Positions 1 through 10,047 of a DNA stretch of 30,650 bases are shown here, piece by piece; position 1 is the stretch's first letter, and each line of letters begins with the position of its first letter. A program made the translations under genes and the position numbers. The stretch lies in the IMG/VR virus record IMGVR_UViG_3300021957_000187, positions 1-30,650 of that record, one strand, 5' to 3'. The notes beneath the pieces are model-generated. The model did not search any database, was not told the DNA's origin, and was given only the letters and a program-made list of their open reading frames with translations. This stretch comes from a virus.

Positions 1-4
1 TCAA

Positions 5-1483
5 ATGGCAGCAATTATTACAGAAAAGTTTCGCATCCACAATGCGAGACAGTTTAAGGAAGATTTTGGTGAATCAGCATCATCTACTTTCCTTTTCATA
101 GGAAGACCTCAAGCATGGGACGCTTCTGATACAACCCCAACCCCCGCAAACTCAGTCGGTGAAACAATAGACGCATACAAAGATATGATTGCTATGAAGA
201 AAATCGGTTCTGCTGATGTTTCTCACTGTTTAGTAAGACGAGATTGGGCAACAGGAACAACGTATGACGAATATGCACATGATTATAGTGCAACAAATAC
301 TGCTCCCGCTTCAAGTGCAAACAACTTGTACGATGCAAGATACTTTGTTATCACGGATGAGTATCACGTATATAAGTGTTTGAGAACTGGTAGAGCAAGT
401 AATGGTGATGCCGTTGCTTCTACAGTTAAACCTGCTGGAACAAGTACAAATCCATTCGTAACCGCCGATGCAGCTGCCGCTTCAGGACGAGGTTACATTT
501 GGAAATACATGTACTCAGTTTCTGCTTCAGAAACTATTAAGTTTGTAACAAACGATTTTATCCCTGTAAAGACACTAGGTGCACAAACTGAAGTTGACGG
601 TGACCTAGGTGGATTCGGTTCTGCTGGAACAGATGATGGTTCTGTACAGTATGACGTAGAAGTTGGTGCAATTGACGGTGGTATTCACCATGTACACGTT
701 AGTAATGGTGGTGCTGGATATACAAACGGCACTTACAATAACGTTGCAGTAAAAGGTGACGGAAGTGGTGCAGTAGTATCAGTTATAGTAGCTGGTGGTG
801 CAGTAACACACTGTTACATCAATAACATTGGTTCGGATGAAGGAACTGGATACAGAAAAGCTACAATAAATATCAATGATATTTCAGGTATTGGAACACC
901 TTCAACTAACGCAGTTGTAAAACCAATCATTTCACCAATATACGGACACGGTGCTAACCCAGTTGAAGAACTAGGTGGTATCTATGTTATCGTAAACTCA
1001 AGACTTGAGTTCGCAGAAGGAAGTGGTGACTTCCCAGTGGACAATGATTTTAGAAGAATTGGTCTGATACAAGACCCATTCCAAGATGATACAACGACAG
1101 TTTCTACAGATACTACTTTAAGTGCTCTTCATAAAATGACACTATCTTCAGTATCAGGTCTTGCAAAAGACGATAGTATTATGAGTGCAAACGCTGATGG
1201 TACTGGTGTAGCGAAAAGTCAGATTGTATCAATCGATACCACTAACAAATTTATCTATCATCTCCCACAAGAAAATTCAAAGGGTGAGTATGTAGACTTT
1301 GCAACGAGTGGAACAAACACCGTATTCTTAGGTTCAACAAACATAGGAACGGTAAGTGCAGTTGACGGTAATTACCCCGAAGTGCAACCACATTCGGGTC
1401 AAATCATTTACATTGAGAACAGAGGTGCGGTATCTAGAGCTTCAGACCAAATTGAAGATATCAAACTTATTGTTCAAATGTAA
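5..1483 (+). CDS. gp8: Baseplate wedge subunit gp8-like
   Basis: Homologue of T4 gp8, a baseplate wedge protein of the contractile tail. The N-terminus (ITEKFR, residues 5-10) and the FIGRPQAW stretch (31-38) match T4's TSKFR and FGRSEPW; VRRDW (77-81) matches IPRRDW. GYIWKYMY (163-170) matches GYVWEYLF. FRRIGLIQDP (349-358) matches FRQISIITNP, and the C-terminus HSGQIIYIENR (463-473) plus the following DQIEDI matches T4 closely. At 492 residues it is much longer than T4 gp8 (334). The extra length is a Gly-rich beta insertion at about 230-300 and a second insertion at about 360-455. The ATG lies 5 bases inside the window, so the gene is complete but its ribosome site is not visible. It precedes the large baseplate-type protein, as gene 8 precedes 9/10 in T4. 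Confidence 0.9.
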   Translation: MAAIITEKFRIHNARQFKEDFGESASSTFLFIGRPQAWDASDTTPTPANSVGETIDAYKDMIAMKKIGSADVSHCLVRRDWATGTTYDEYAHDYSATNTAPASSANNLYDARYFVITDEYHVYKCLRTGRASNGDAVASTVKPAGTSTNPFVTADAAAASGRGYIWKYMYSVSASETIKFVTNDFIPVKTLGAQTEVDGDLGGFGSAGTDDGSVQYDVEVGAIDGGIHHVHVSNGGAGYTNGTYNNVAVKGDGSGAVVSVIVAGGAVTHCYINNIGSDEGTGYRKATININDISGIGTPSTNAVVKPIISPIYGHGANPVEELGGIYVIVNSRLEFAEGSGDFPVDNDFRRIGLIQDPFQDDTTTVSTDTTLSALHKMTLSSVSGLAKDDSIMSANADGTGVAKSQIVSIDTTNKFIYHLPQENSKGEYVDFATSGTNTVFLGSTNIGTVSAVDGNYPEVQPHSGQIIYIENRGAVSRASDQIEDIKLIVQM

Positions 1484-1514
1484 TTGATTTATAAAATTTT
1501 AAAGAGATAATAAT

Positions 1515-4500
1515 ATGCCTGAAAAAGTAGACTTAAACGTATCGCCGTATCATGACGATTATGATGAAGATAAAAAGTACCATAAGGTACTGTATCGTCC
1601 CAGTAGACCGATACAGGCTAGAGAGTTAACACAGGCGCAATCTATCCTTCAAAACCAAATTGAAAGATTTGGTGACCACATGTTCAAAGAAGGGAGCATT
1701 GTCACTGGCGGTGAATCTAACTGTGACATGGATGTTAGATACGTTAAAGTATCAAGTACAAACCCAAACAGTTTAGGAACTGTAGGTGTCGAAAATTACA
1801 GAGCTTCTTTTGATACGAAGTACCTTCAGGGTAAAACTTCAGGTGTTGTAGCACAAGTTGTAACATCATATGCTGAAAGCACAGATGACCCTGTAACCTA
1901 TATTGTTAGATATTACATAGCAGGTACAGACTCAGTAAACTCAGGTTCATTTTTGGCAGGTGAAGACTTGCAAGAAGTTACTATTGATGCAAATGGTAAT
2001 GCAGTTTCAGCCGCTAACACACAAGAATTACAAATACTATCGGCTGATAAAACCCCTATCGGACGTTCTTCATTAGCAGAAATTCAAGAAGGTGTTATTT
2101 TCACTAGAGGTTTTTTTGTTAAGGTCAATAAACAACAAATAACACTTGAGAAATATTCAGGTGCACCAAGTTTTAGAATTGGGTTACAGGTTTCCGAAAC
2201 ACTAGTTGGTTCAGCAGTAGACGCTACACTATTCGATAACGCACAAGGTTCCTCTAATGAGAACGCAGCTGGTGCTGACCGTCTTAAGGTTGAATTGACT
2301 TTAGAAAAACAACTTATAGATTCAGTAACAGATTCTAATTTTATTGAATTGATGAGAGTTAATAAAGGTCGAATGGAACTTTCCATTCAGAGACCCGAAT
2401 ACAATGCATTCCAAAGTCTCATGGCAAGAAGAACATTTGACACATCTGGCGATTTTATTGTACGACAATTTCTTCCCAACCTCAAAGAACATCTAGATGA
2501 TGGAACTAACGGTGGTGTATATTCAACACTCAACGGTGGTCAAGAAAACCAATTCGTAGTTAATGTATCTGCTGGTAAAGGTTATGTTAAGGGTTATGAA
2601 GTTGATAAACCTGTGGGTTCAACGATACCTATTAAAAAGGCAAGAAATGTTGCGACTCTTACAGGCGCATCTACTTCAATAAGATTGGGTAACTTTATTA
2701 AGGTTACTAATTCACATGGTATTCCCGAATTCGGTAACGAAGCAGGAACAGACGCACAAGCACCATACAATGTTGTAAAACTATTTGATGGAACAATGAC
2801 TTCTGGCGCAGAAAACTCTACTGGTCACATTGGTTACGCAAGAATTAGAAACTATGATATGGCAACTGCTGGAACTTCAAACAGTTCCGAAGTATGGGAC
2901 GATACTACTAGATTTAATGCATACCTATTTGATATCAAAATGTTTACCAAACTTAAGTACAGTGCTCACAGTGGTACTGCTATTATCGGTGACAAGGTAA
3001 CAGGTTCCGTTTCAGGTGCAACAGGTCTTATTGCATACGATGATAATTCGGGTGCATTATATGTTCATGACGTAATTGGTGTATTTAGCATTTCGGATGC
3101 AATTTCTTCACAGAATGGTTCATTCGCAATGACTATTGCTCAGAACACTGGTGAAAACTTCAGAGGAACCGCTGGTGAAATAAGAACTTATAATATCAAC
3201 AGAGTGCGTGGTATATCTCAAACACCTAAAACCACTGCTAGAGAAGTATTCACTGCAAACGTCTATTTAGATGCAGACTTTACCTTAACTGGTCAATGCT
3301 CTATCTCTACAACTAATTTGACAGGTTTCGCAACCAAGTTTACTGCAGAACTTAAAGAAGGCGATGTTATCATTGATGGTGCTGGTGCAGAAAAAATTAT
3401 TGCATCTATAACATCTGACACCGCAGCTGTATTAACTAATTCTGCTGCTTCAATATCAAATACCAAAGTTACTCGTAGGGTTACAAGAGTATTTGACCAA
3501 GAACAAACTGCAGCTATTTACGCATGGCCAAGAGATTGGGTCAAGACACATACACCCGACCAAGTACAAGTAAGAAGGTCACAAAACGTAACTATTTCAA
3601 ATACTTCGATTACATTGACTATTGGTTCTGCTGAATCATTCTCAACAAGAACTAATGATAACTACAACTTTGCAGTTGTTGAAGCACAAACATCGGGTTC
3701 ACCTACATTAGCAAATGGTGATATGATTGATGTTGTGAACAATTTGAGTGGTGCTCCGTTTACGGACACAATTAACGGAAACAACTTAGAAATTAGTGGT
3801 TTCCAATCTGCTGACAACGGTACAATTCTAAAAGTAACATACACTGTAGATATAAACTCACCCGTTAATAGAGACAAGTCATTAAAACAGGCAAGATGTC
3901 TATCAGTCGTAAATAGTAGAGCGACAGGTGGCTTTTATGGAACATGCTATAACGATAGAGATATTACACTCGGTGTTGCAGACTGTTATAAAGTACGTGC
4001 GGTATATGAAGGTAATGGTTCAACAGCACCTAAACCACCTTCAGCAACGATTACTGAGACAGCAAGTCCCCCAGTTGCCTTCCAAAGTTTTGAAGTTATT
4101 AAAGGTAACACTTCAGACGCACGTGCAATCATTATAAACTATAATGGTTCAAGTAACAAAAGTTATTTCTACTATATTACACAACAAAAATTCACAGAAG
4201 GTGAAGTTATTATTGGACAATCATCTACTGCGGTAGGTGAAGCTACAAATGTAGACGCTGGTGCAACAAACATAACAAATAGATATTACTTTGACAATGG
4301 TCAAAGAGATGGTTTTTACGACCACGGTAAGTTAGTGTTGAAACCAGGCACACCAACACCTAATGCACAAATTATAGTAGTCTTTGATTACTTTACTGCT
4401 ACAGGTAATGGAGACTTCTTTGATGTCAATTCTTATTCAGGTATCGAATATAAAGACATACCAAGATATGTTCCAAGTAAAGTTGACCTTGGCGGTCTAG

Positions 4501-7500
4501 AACCCGATGGTGAATTTGAACTTGCAGACGCTGTTGACTTCAGACCCGTACTAGGACAACTAATTGGAACGACTACATTTAGTTCAAGTGCACCTAATCC
4601 CGATAGTCCTGTTAATATCAGTAACACAAGTTCGGGTATTGTATCATCACCATTTGCCTTTATTAATAAGTCATTTGAAGCATCGGTTTCAGGAATTTCA
4701 TCAACAGGTGCTAGTGCAGTAGACGTACCAGTCCCAGGCAGTAACATGGTTGGTGACATCTCATTCTATGTTGGAAGAATCGATAAAATCTTCCTTCATA
4801 AAGACGGTGGGTTCCAAATTTCGCAAGGGACTCCTTCATTGACTCCTATGAAACCAAAAGGAATTGATGATGCTATTGAACTATTTGAGTTAAGAATACC
4901 CCCCTTTACTTCAGACTTGAAGAAAGTAAGATTAAGAAGTGTAGACCACAGAAGGTTTACCATGAAAGATATCGGTAAGATATCTAATCGTGTTGCTAAC
5001 CTAGAAAGATTGACAACACTATCTCTATTAGAAAGAGATACATCAACAATGCAATTCCAAGATGCAGACGGTTTCGATAGATACAAGTCGGGGTTTGTTG
5101 TGGATTCATTTAAAGGACACAATGTCGGGGACGTTACTCATCTCGATTACAATTGTTCAATCGATACAAAACAAGGCGTACTAAGACCTAAGAACTTCCA
5201 AAACTTCTTTGATATAGAACTAGACACAGTTAACAGTCTAAATTATCAGAAAACTGGAGACTTAATAACATTACCTTACTCAAGTTTAAGTTATGTAAAT
5301 CAGTCTAAAGCATCACGTGCACTTAATGTTAACCCATATCACGTATTTGCTTTTATTGGAACCGTAAAACTAAACCCTGCTACTGATATTTGGCAAGACC
5401 AAACACAGTTACCCGAAGTAAGAATTAACAGAGAAGGTAATTTTGATGCTCTGTTAGCAGAGAGTGGTGATTTAGGAACGGTATGGAATGCATGGCAGAC
5501 TACATGGACAGGTGAACCTACAACTGTATCCACGGAAGTTTTATCAACTTCTAGTGGTTCATGGAGTGGAGACCCCTCTCAAGGTGGTGAATGGATTTCA
5601 GGTACTGAAGTATCAAGAGAAATTACAAATACTATTGAAACACAAAGCAGAACGGGTATTAGAACAACTGTAGTCGAAGATTTTGTAGAAGATAGAAACG
5701 ACAGAGTTGTTAGCATGTCTGTTATCCCGTGGATACGTGCACAGACAATTGAGATAGATGCAACAAACTTGAAGCCAGGTTCATGGCACTTTATATACTT
5801 TGATGGTAAAGATGTTAACAGATACGTAAGACCATTCAATACAAACTATTCTCAAGATGGTGGAACAACAGCATCGTCAGGAATTAAAGCAGATGGTAAT
5901 GGTAGAGTTCGTGCATACTTTGATTTACCCAACAATGGTGTAGAAAGATTTGCTACAGGACAAAGAGATTTAAAGGTTACTTCATCACTTTATAATGAAT
6001 CTAACCCATCTTCTCAAGGTGTTGCACAATTTAGTGCACAAGGTTTATTGCAGTCTAACCAAACAGAAATTATTTCTACAAGAAATGGTAGAACAGTACA
6101 AACATCAACAAGCAGTAATCGTCAGATAACAAGGCGTGGTGAGGCAATGAATGCCCAAAACGTCAACACTGACCCAACACCGTTTCCGTTGCCAGAACCA
6201 CCACCAGCAGCTCCAGTTGTGGTTCCACCAGCGCCACCACAACCACCCGAACCATTACCAGCACCGCCACCGCCTGAACCAACTATTCCTAGTGCGGAAT
6301 GGCCATTTAGGTCTGTAGTAATCGATACAGGTATGGGCATAGGCGGCTTTGAATGGGACTTCATCGGTGAAAGCTTTGCGTGGACTGACCCATTAGCACA
6401 ATCATTCTTAGTAGACAAGCCTGGTGGCATGTTTATGACTGAGGTAGACTTATACTTTAAGACTAAAGATGAGAGTTTACCTGTATCTGTGGAAATCAGA
6501 AACATGGTAAACGGATACCCAGGCCAGATAGTGTTCCCATTCTCAGAGGTTTCTAAGAATCCTGCTGATGTTAACCTATCTCAAGATGGTTCATCTGTAA
6601 CAACCTTTACATTCCCAAGTCCAGTATTCTTGGAAGAAAATGAAGAGTATTGTTTTGTAGTCTTGTCAAACTCTGATAAGTACGAAGCATTCATTTCAAG
6701 AATGGGTGAAACAGACTTAATCACTGGTCAAACAATATCAGGACAACCATACGCTGGTTCATTGTTCTTATCACAGAACGCATCAACATGGACTGCTGAA
6801 CAAACCGATGACCTTAAGTTTAATCTTAAGTATGCTAGTTTTGATACATCTAAAACTCCAGTTGTTAAATTTAACAATAAACCATTGCCTACTTCACCCC
6901 TACAAAGCAATCCAATTGAATCATACACTGGTCAAAATTATGTGAGAGTATACTCTTACGGACATGGTATGTACGATAATAATTCTAACGCTGTAATCTC
7001 AGGTGTGACAGGAGAAATTTCAGGCGGAGTAATTAATATCGAAGCAATCAGTGCAGTAGCTACAACAGGTACATTGGTTGATGGTTCATATGTAGACCAA
7101 GCCACCACAACAGGTGGTTCGGGTACAGGTTGTACCTTAGATATTACTGTATCTTCGGGTGCAATATCTTCACTTAAGATTTCAAATCCTGGCTTTGGAT
7201 ACGCCTCAAGTGATACACTTGTAATGACTAACTTAGGTGGAACAAATCAATTTAGTGTAGATATAGATACCGTAGACCAAACAATTGGTGGTATTCCAGT
7301 ATCATGTATTAATGGAACTTATACTGCTATATCAAACTTTGATATTGACAGTTACACAGTCATACCCGACTTATCGAGCACAGACCTCAAAACAGGTTAT
7401 GTTGCTTTACAAAGTACGCAGAGTGGTGGAACGGAAGTATCTGTTCAGAGAAACTATTACTTTGACACGATTCATACAATGATTCCAAGTGTTCAATTAA

Positions 7501-8210
7501 AGGGAACATTGTTGCATACAAATATCAGAACAACCGCAATGAAATCACCAGGCGGTGTTGGTGGAACTCCATACAGTAAAACAAATACTGCAGAGTTTAT
7601 CACGCTGAATGACAACCACTTCTTAAACCAACCAGCGATTGTTGCTTCAACAATCAACGAAACAAATGAAATGTCATCTGTAAAATCATTCACTTGTACT
7701 CTACAGATGCAATCACCAAGAGCGAACCTTTCGCCAATAGTTGATGTTTCATCAATTGGTGCATTGGGTATCATGAACAGGTTGAACATGATTGATAGTA
7801 ACTCAGACGTACCCACAGGAATCACATTTGTTGATTCTACGGAACCCGATGGTGACAATAATGCATTTGTATACTGTACAAGGAAAGTATCTCTGGCTAC
7901 ACCAGGCACCGCTGTGAAGGTCATGTTAGACGCATTTAGACCTGCTAATACAAATATTAAACTTCTTTACAAGGTTTTAGAGAATGATAATTCAACACCG
8001 TTTGATGACATTGGATGGAACTATTTTAATGGAACTGGGTTGCCAGACATTGCAGTTGGTGAAGACGCTAGAAACTTTAAGGAATATAATTACACGATTG
8101 AGGGTATTGCGGAATTTTCTGCATTTGCAATTAAAATTGTAGGACAATCCAATAACTCAACTGCGGTTCCATTAGTAAGTAACTTAAGGGCGATTGCACT
8201 AGCAACGTAA
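1515..8210 (+). CDS. Giant DUF4815-type baseplate/tail structural protein
   Basis: A 2231-residue virion protein of the DUF4815 type found in T4-like marine phages. The N-terminus has the hallmark PYHDDYDEDKKYHKVLYRP followed by RELTQAQSILQNQIERFGDH. Further family blocks are FTRGFFVKV (about 195), AGKGYVKGYEV (about 353) and ADAVDFRPVLGQL (about 1003). A short predicted coiled coil (KISNRVANLERL) lies near 1155-1170. A proline-rich hinge at about 1554-1590 (nt 6175-6290) separates this half from a second one starting DPLAQSFLVDKPGGMFMTEVDLYF. That half holds a Gly-rich beta module (nt about 7010-7290) like the insertion in gp8. A weak AAAGAGA ribosome site (1500-1506) precedes the ATG. By position it replaces T4 gp9/gp10, between wedge and fibres; the exact structural role is inferred. 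Confidence 0.85.
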   Translation: MPEKVDLNVSPYHDDYDEDKKYHKVLYRPSRPIQARELTQAQSILQNQIERFGDHMFKEGSIVTGGESNCDMDVRYVKVSSTNPNSLGTVGVENYRASFDTKYLQGKTSGVVAQVVTSYAESTDDPVTYIVRYYIAGTDSVNSGSFLAGEDLQEVTIDANGNAVSAANTQELQILSADKTPIGRSSLAEIQEGVIFTRGFFVKVNKQQITLEKYSGAPSFRIGLQVSETLVGSAVDATLFDNAQGSSNENAAGADRLKVELTLEKQLIDSVTDSNFIELMRVNKGRMELSIQRPEYNAFQSLMARRTFDTSGDFIVRQFLPNLKEHLDDGTNGGVYSTLNGGQENQFVVNVSAGKGYVKGYEVDKPVGSTIPIKKARNVATLTGASTSIRLGNFIKVTNSHGIPEFGNEAGTDAQAPYNVVKLFDGTMTSGAENSTGHIGYARIRNYDMATAGTSNSSEVWDDTTRFNAYLFDIKMFTKLKYSAHSGTAIIGDKVTGSVSGATGLIAYDDNSGALYVHDVIGVFSISDAISSQNGSFAMTIAQNTGENFRGTAGEIRTYNINRVRGISQTPKTTAREVFTANVYLDADFTLTGQCSISTTNLTGFATKFTAELKEGDVIIDGAGAEKIIASITSDTAAVLTNSAASISNTKVTRRVTRVFDQEQTAAIYAWPRDWVKTHTPDQVQVRRSQNVTISNTSITLTIGSAESFSTRTNDNYNFAVVEAQTSGSPTLANGDMIDVVNNLSGAPFTDTINGNNLEISGFQSADNGTILKVTYTVDINSPVNRDKSLKQARCLSVVNSRATGGFYGTCYNDRDITLGVADCYKVRAVYEGNGSTAPKPPSATITETASPPVAFQSFEVIKGNTSDARAIIINYNGSSNKSYFYYITQQKFTEGEVIIGQSSTAVGEATNVDAGATNITNRYYFDNGQRDGFYDHGKLVLKPGTPTPNAQIIVVFDYFTATGNGDFFDVNSYSGIEYKDIPRYVPSKVDLGGLEPDGEFELADAVDFRPVLGQLIGTTTFSSSAPNPDSPVNISNTSSGIVSSPFAFINKSFEASVSGISSTGASAVDVPVPGSNMVGDISFYVGRIDKIFLHKDGGFQISQGTPSLTPMKPKGIDDAIELFELRIPPFTSDLKKVRLRSVDHRRFTMKDIGKISNRVANLERLTTLSLLERDTSTMQFQDADGFDRYKSGFVVDSFKGHNVGDVTHLDYNCSIDTKQGVLRPKNFQNFFDIELDTVNSLNYQKTGDLITLPYSSLSYVNQSKASRALNVNPYHVFAFIGTVKLNPATDIWQDQTQLPEVRINREGNFDALLAESGDLGTVWNAWQTTWTGEPTTVSTEVLSTSSGSWSGDPSQGGEWISGTEVSREITNTIETQSRTGIRTTVVEDFVEDRNDRVVSMSVIPWIRAQTIEIDATNLKPGSWHFIYFDGKDVNRYVRPFNTNYSQDGGTTASSGIKADGNGRVRAYFDLPNNGVERFATGQRDLKVTSSLYNESNPSSQGVAQFSAQGLLQSNQTEIISTRNGRTVQTSTSSNRQITRRGEAMNAQNVNTDPTPFPLPEPPPAAPVVVPPAPPQPPEPLPAPPPPEPTIPSAEWPFRSVVIDTGMGIGGFEWDFIGESFAWTDPLAQSFLVDKPGGMFMTEVDLYFKTKDESLPVSVEIRNMVNGYPGQIVFPFSEVSKNPADVNLSQDGSSVTTFTFPSPVFLEENEEYCFVVLSNSDKYEAFISRMGETDLITGQTISGQPYAGSLFLSQNASTWTAEQTDDLKFNLKYASFDTSKTPVVKFNNKPLPTSPLQSNPIESYTGQNYVRVYSYGHGMYDNNSNAVISGVTGEISGGVINIEAISAVATTGTLVDGSYVDQATTTGGSGTGCTLDITVSSGAISSLKISNPGFGYASSDTLVMTNLGGTNQFSVDIDTVDQTIGGIPVSCINGTYTAISNFDIDSYTVIPDLSSTDLKTGYVALQSTQSGGTEVSVQRNYYFDTIHTMIPSVQLKGTLLHTNIRTTAMKSPGGVGGTPYSKTNTAEFITLNDNHFLNQPAIVASTINETNEMSSVKSFTCTLQMQSPRANLSPIVDVSSIGALGIMNRLNMIDSNSDVPTGITFVDSTEPDGDNNAFVYCTRKVSLATPGTAVKVMLDAFRPANTNIKLLYKVLENDNSTPFDDIGWNYFNGTGLPDIAVGEDARNFKEYNYTIEGIAEFSAFAIKIVGQSNNSTAVPLVSNLRAIALAT

Positions 8211-8214
8211 GACT

Positions 8215-8454
8215 ATGTCAAAATTTTCATGGGAAAAAGGACATGCAAGAGTTGAAGGACATACTAACCTAATTAGGGAAGAGAGTTCTAACGCAATTAT
8301 AAACAGGGATGTAGAAGGTTATCGTGCCGCTATAACAAGGAAGAAAAGTTTCCAACTTCAGCGAGATGAGATAAATACGTTAAAGAATGAAATGAGTGAT
8401 ATTAAAAAACTATTAGGTGAAATATTAGAGAGAACAAATGGCAAAAACAGTTGA
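8215..8454 (+). CDS. Small coiled-coil protein, unknown function
   Basis: A 79-residue charged protein starting 4 nt after the large structural gene and overlapping the next fibre gene by 17 nt, so it is translated with them. The N-terminal half is basic and polar. Residues about 50-75 (RDEINTLKNEMSDIKKLLGEI) carry spaced Leu/Ile in a heptad-like pattern and probably form a short coiled coil. There is no signal peptide or membrane segment. Position between baseplate and fibre genes suggests a connector or assembly factor, but I do not recognise the family. Overlap geometry and the absence of another open frame in this gap support it being a real gene. Confidence 0.65.
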   Translation: MSKFSWEKGHARVEGHTNLIREESSNAIINRDVEGYRAAITRKKSFQLQRDEINTLKNEMSDIKKLLGEILERTNGKNS

Positions 8455-10030
8455 CCAATTCAGTACATTAGAAAACTTCAGAACCCGCTACAACGATTTA
8501 GCAATTGACGTTGGGGATATCTCTGGCTTAAGAACTGACGTACAGGGTAATCTTATCGATGCTATTAATAGTATTGAGGATAAAACATTCTTCTATCAGG
8601 AATTTTTATACACTGCTACAAGTTCTCAAACAGCATTCACTGGTAACGATGCATTTTTAAATGACCTATCATTCAAGAAAGATAGAATACAGGTTTACAA
8701 AAATGGTTCATTGTTAAGAGTTGGTGACGATTACACTTTAGCAAATCAACAGTCAGATGGCACATTCAAACAGGTCACATTGACTTCAGGTGCAACAACT
8801 GGAGATAAAATTGCACTTCATGCCTTTACAGGTTCATTCTTAACTGTTCAAGGTGGTGGTGTCGGTGGTAGTTCTTTATTTACAGAAACCGCAAACAATA
8901 CAATCTTTAACCATAATAGTAATGGTATAATCTTAAATGCTGGTAACACACCTTCCGTAACTTCATTAGACGCTGGTGTTAACATTCAGTTAGAAGGTGT
9001 AACTAAGGTTGACGGTAATCTAACCGTTGATACTGGTCATACACTTTCCGCTCCAACAATTACAGACGGAACAGGAACATTTACTGGTGGTGTTGGAAGT
9101 GGTTGGACAACTATAACTTCAACTAACTTTGCTGGTAACCTAACAGGTAATAGTACAGGAACACACACTGGGCCAATTGAAACTAGTTCGGGTAATCTAA
9201 ATGTTACTGCAGCTACGTACATAACAGAATTCAGAGGTGGGGGTTCAACAGAAGGTCAGATTAGACTTAACTGTCATGCCAACTCTCATGGTCAAACAAT
9301 TAAACCCCAACCACACAGTGCTGGTGTAACAAATACACTTACACTTCCTGCTGGTTCAAACCAAGAACTGGTTGGAACAAGTGCAACTCAGACTTTAACA
9401 AATAAAACTATTACAGGTACGTTTACTGGTAACCTCACAGGTAATGTTACAGGGACAGTTTCAGGTATTGCTAACCATGATATAGAGGGTCTTAGTAATG
9501 TCGGTGGAACACCATCGGATGGACAAGTATTAGTTTGGAATGATGGTAATAGTAGATACCAACCAACAGACCAAGCAACTTCTGATACAATTACAGAGGG
9601 TAGCTCTAATCTTTATTTTACAAATGCAAGAGTAGATTCTAGAACAGATACTATTCTACTTCATAACAATCACTCTAATATTTCTGTGTCTTCAGGTTCA
9701 AACGGACAACTACTTTTAAGTGCTGCTTCACAATATGGTGACGAAGATGTCCTAGACTTCTTAGGTACTGGCGGTGGATTAGTCGGTGGAAATGGTATTG
9801 ACTTAACATATGATGATACAGCTAATACACTAACTATTCACAATGATTTAGAAGGTGGTGCGGGTCTTCTTCCAGTGACGGAAGCTACAGGTCTAAACAC
9901 CATAAATATTGGGTCAGGAAAAGGAATCAAAGTAAATACTGATGATGTTGCTCTAGACTACACAGTAACATCCTCTGCACCAGGCGGTACAGGTTCAACC
10001 GCAGACGGTCATCTTTGGTTCGTAATTTAG
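8438..10030 (+). CDS. Tail fibre-like protein A
   Basis: A 530-residue modular fibre. Residues 1-50 are a distinct N-terminal anchor (DQFSTLENFRTRYNDLAIDV). Residues about 52-135 form a beta module with VYKNGSLLRVGDDYTL, also present as VYLNGVLLQDGGVDY in fibre C at 13890. Then come Gly/Thr/Asn-rich shaft repeats with TGN triplets (AGNLTGNSTGTHTG, about 232-245; TGNLTGNVTGTVSG later). Next are the marine fibre motifs IEGLSNVGGTPSDGQVLVW and NLYFTNARVDSR, the second echoed in fibre D as NLYYTDARAR. The C-terminus APGGTGSTADGHLWFV resembles the APTGGAGAVGDLW end of fibre D. A purine-rich AGAGAG stretch precedes the ATG inside the upstream gene. Host receptor binding is likely by location and architecture, but no adhesin fold is identifiable. 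Confidence 0.75.
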   Translation: MAKTVDQFSTLENFRTRYNDLAIDVGDISGLRTDVQGNLIDAINSIEDKTFFYQEFLYTATSSQTAFTGNDAFLNDLSFKKDRIQVYKNGSLLRVGDDYTLANQQSDGTFKQVTLTSGATTGDKIALHAFTGSFLTVQGGGVGGSSLFTETANNTIFNHNSNGIILNAGNTPSVTSLDAGVNIQLEGVTKVDGNLTVDTGHTLSAPTITDGTGTFTGGVGSGWTTITSTNFAGNLTGNSTGTHTGPIETSSGNLNVTAATYITEFRGGGSTEGQIRLNCHANSHGQTIKPQPHSAGVTNTLTLPAGSNQELVGTSATQTLTNKTITGTFTGNLTGNVTGTVSGIANHDIEGLSNVGGTPSDGQVLVWNDGNSRYQPTDQATSDTITEGSSNLYFTNARVDSRTDTILLHNNHSNISVSSGSNGQLLLSAASQYGDEDVLDFLGTGGGLVGGNGIDLTYDDTANTLTIHNDLEGGAGLLPVTEATGLNTINIGSGKGIKVNTDDVALDYTVTSSAPGGTGSTADGHLWFVI

Positions 10031-10047
10031 TGAATGAGTAATGGTTA

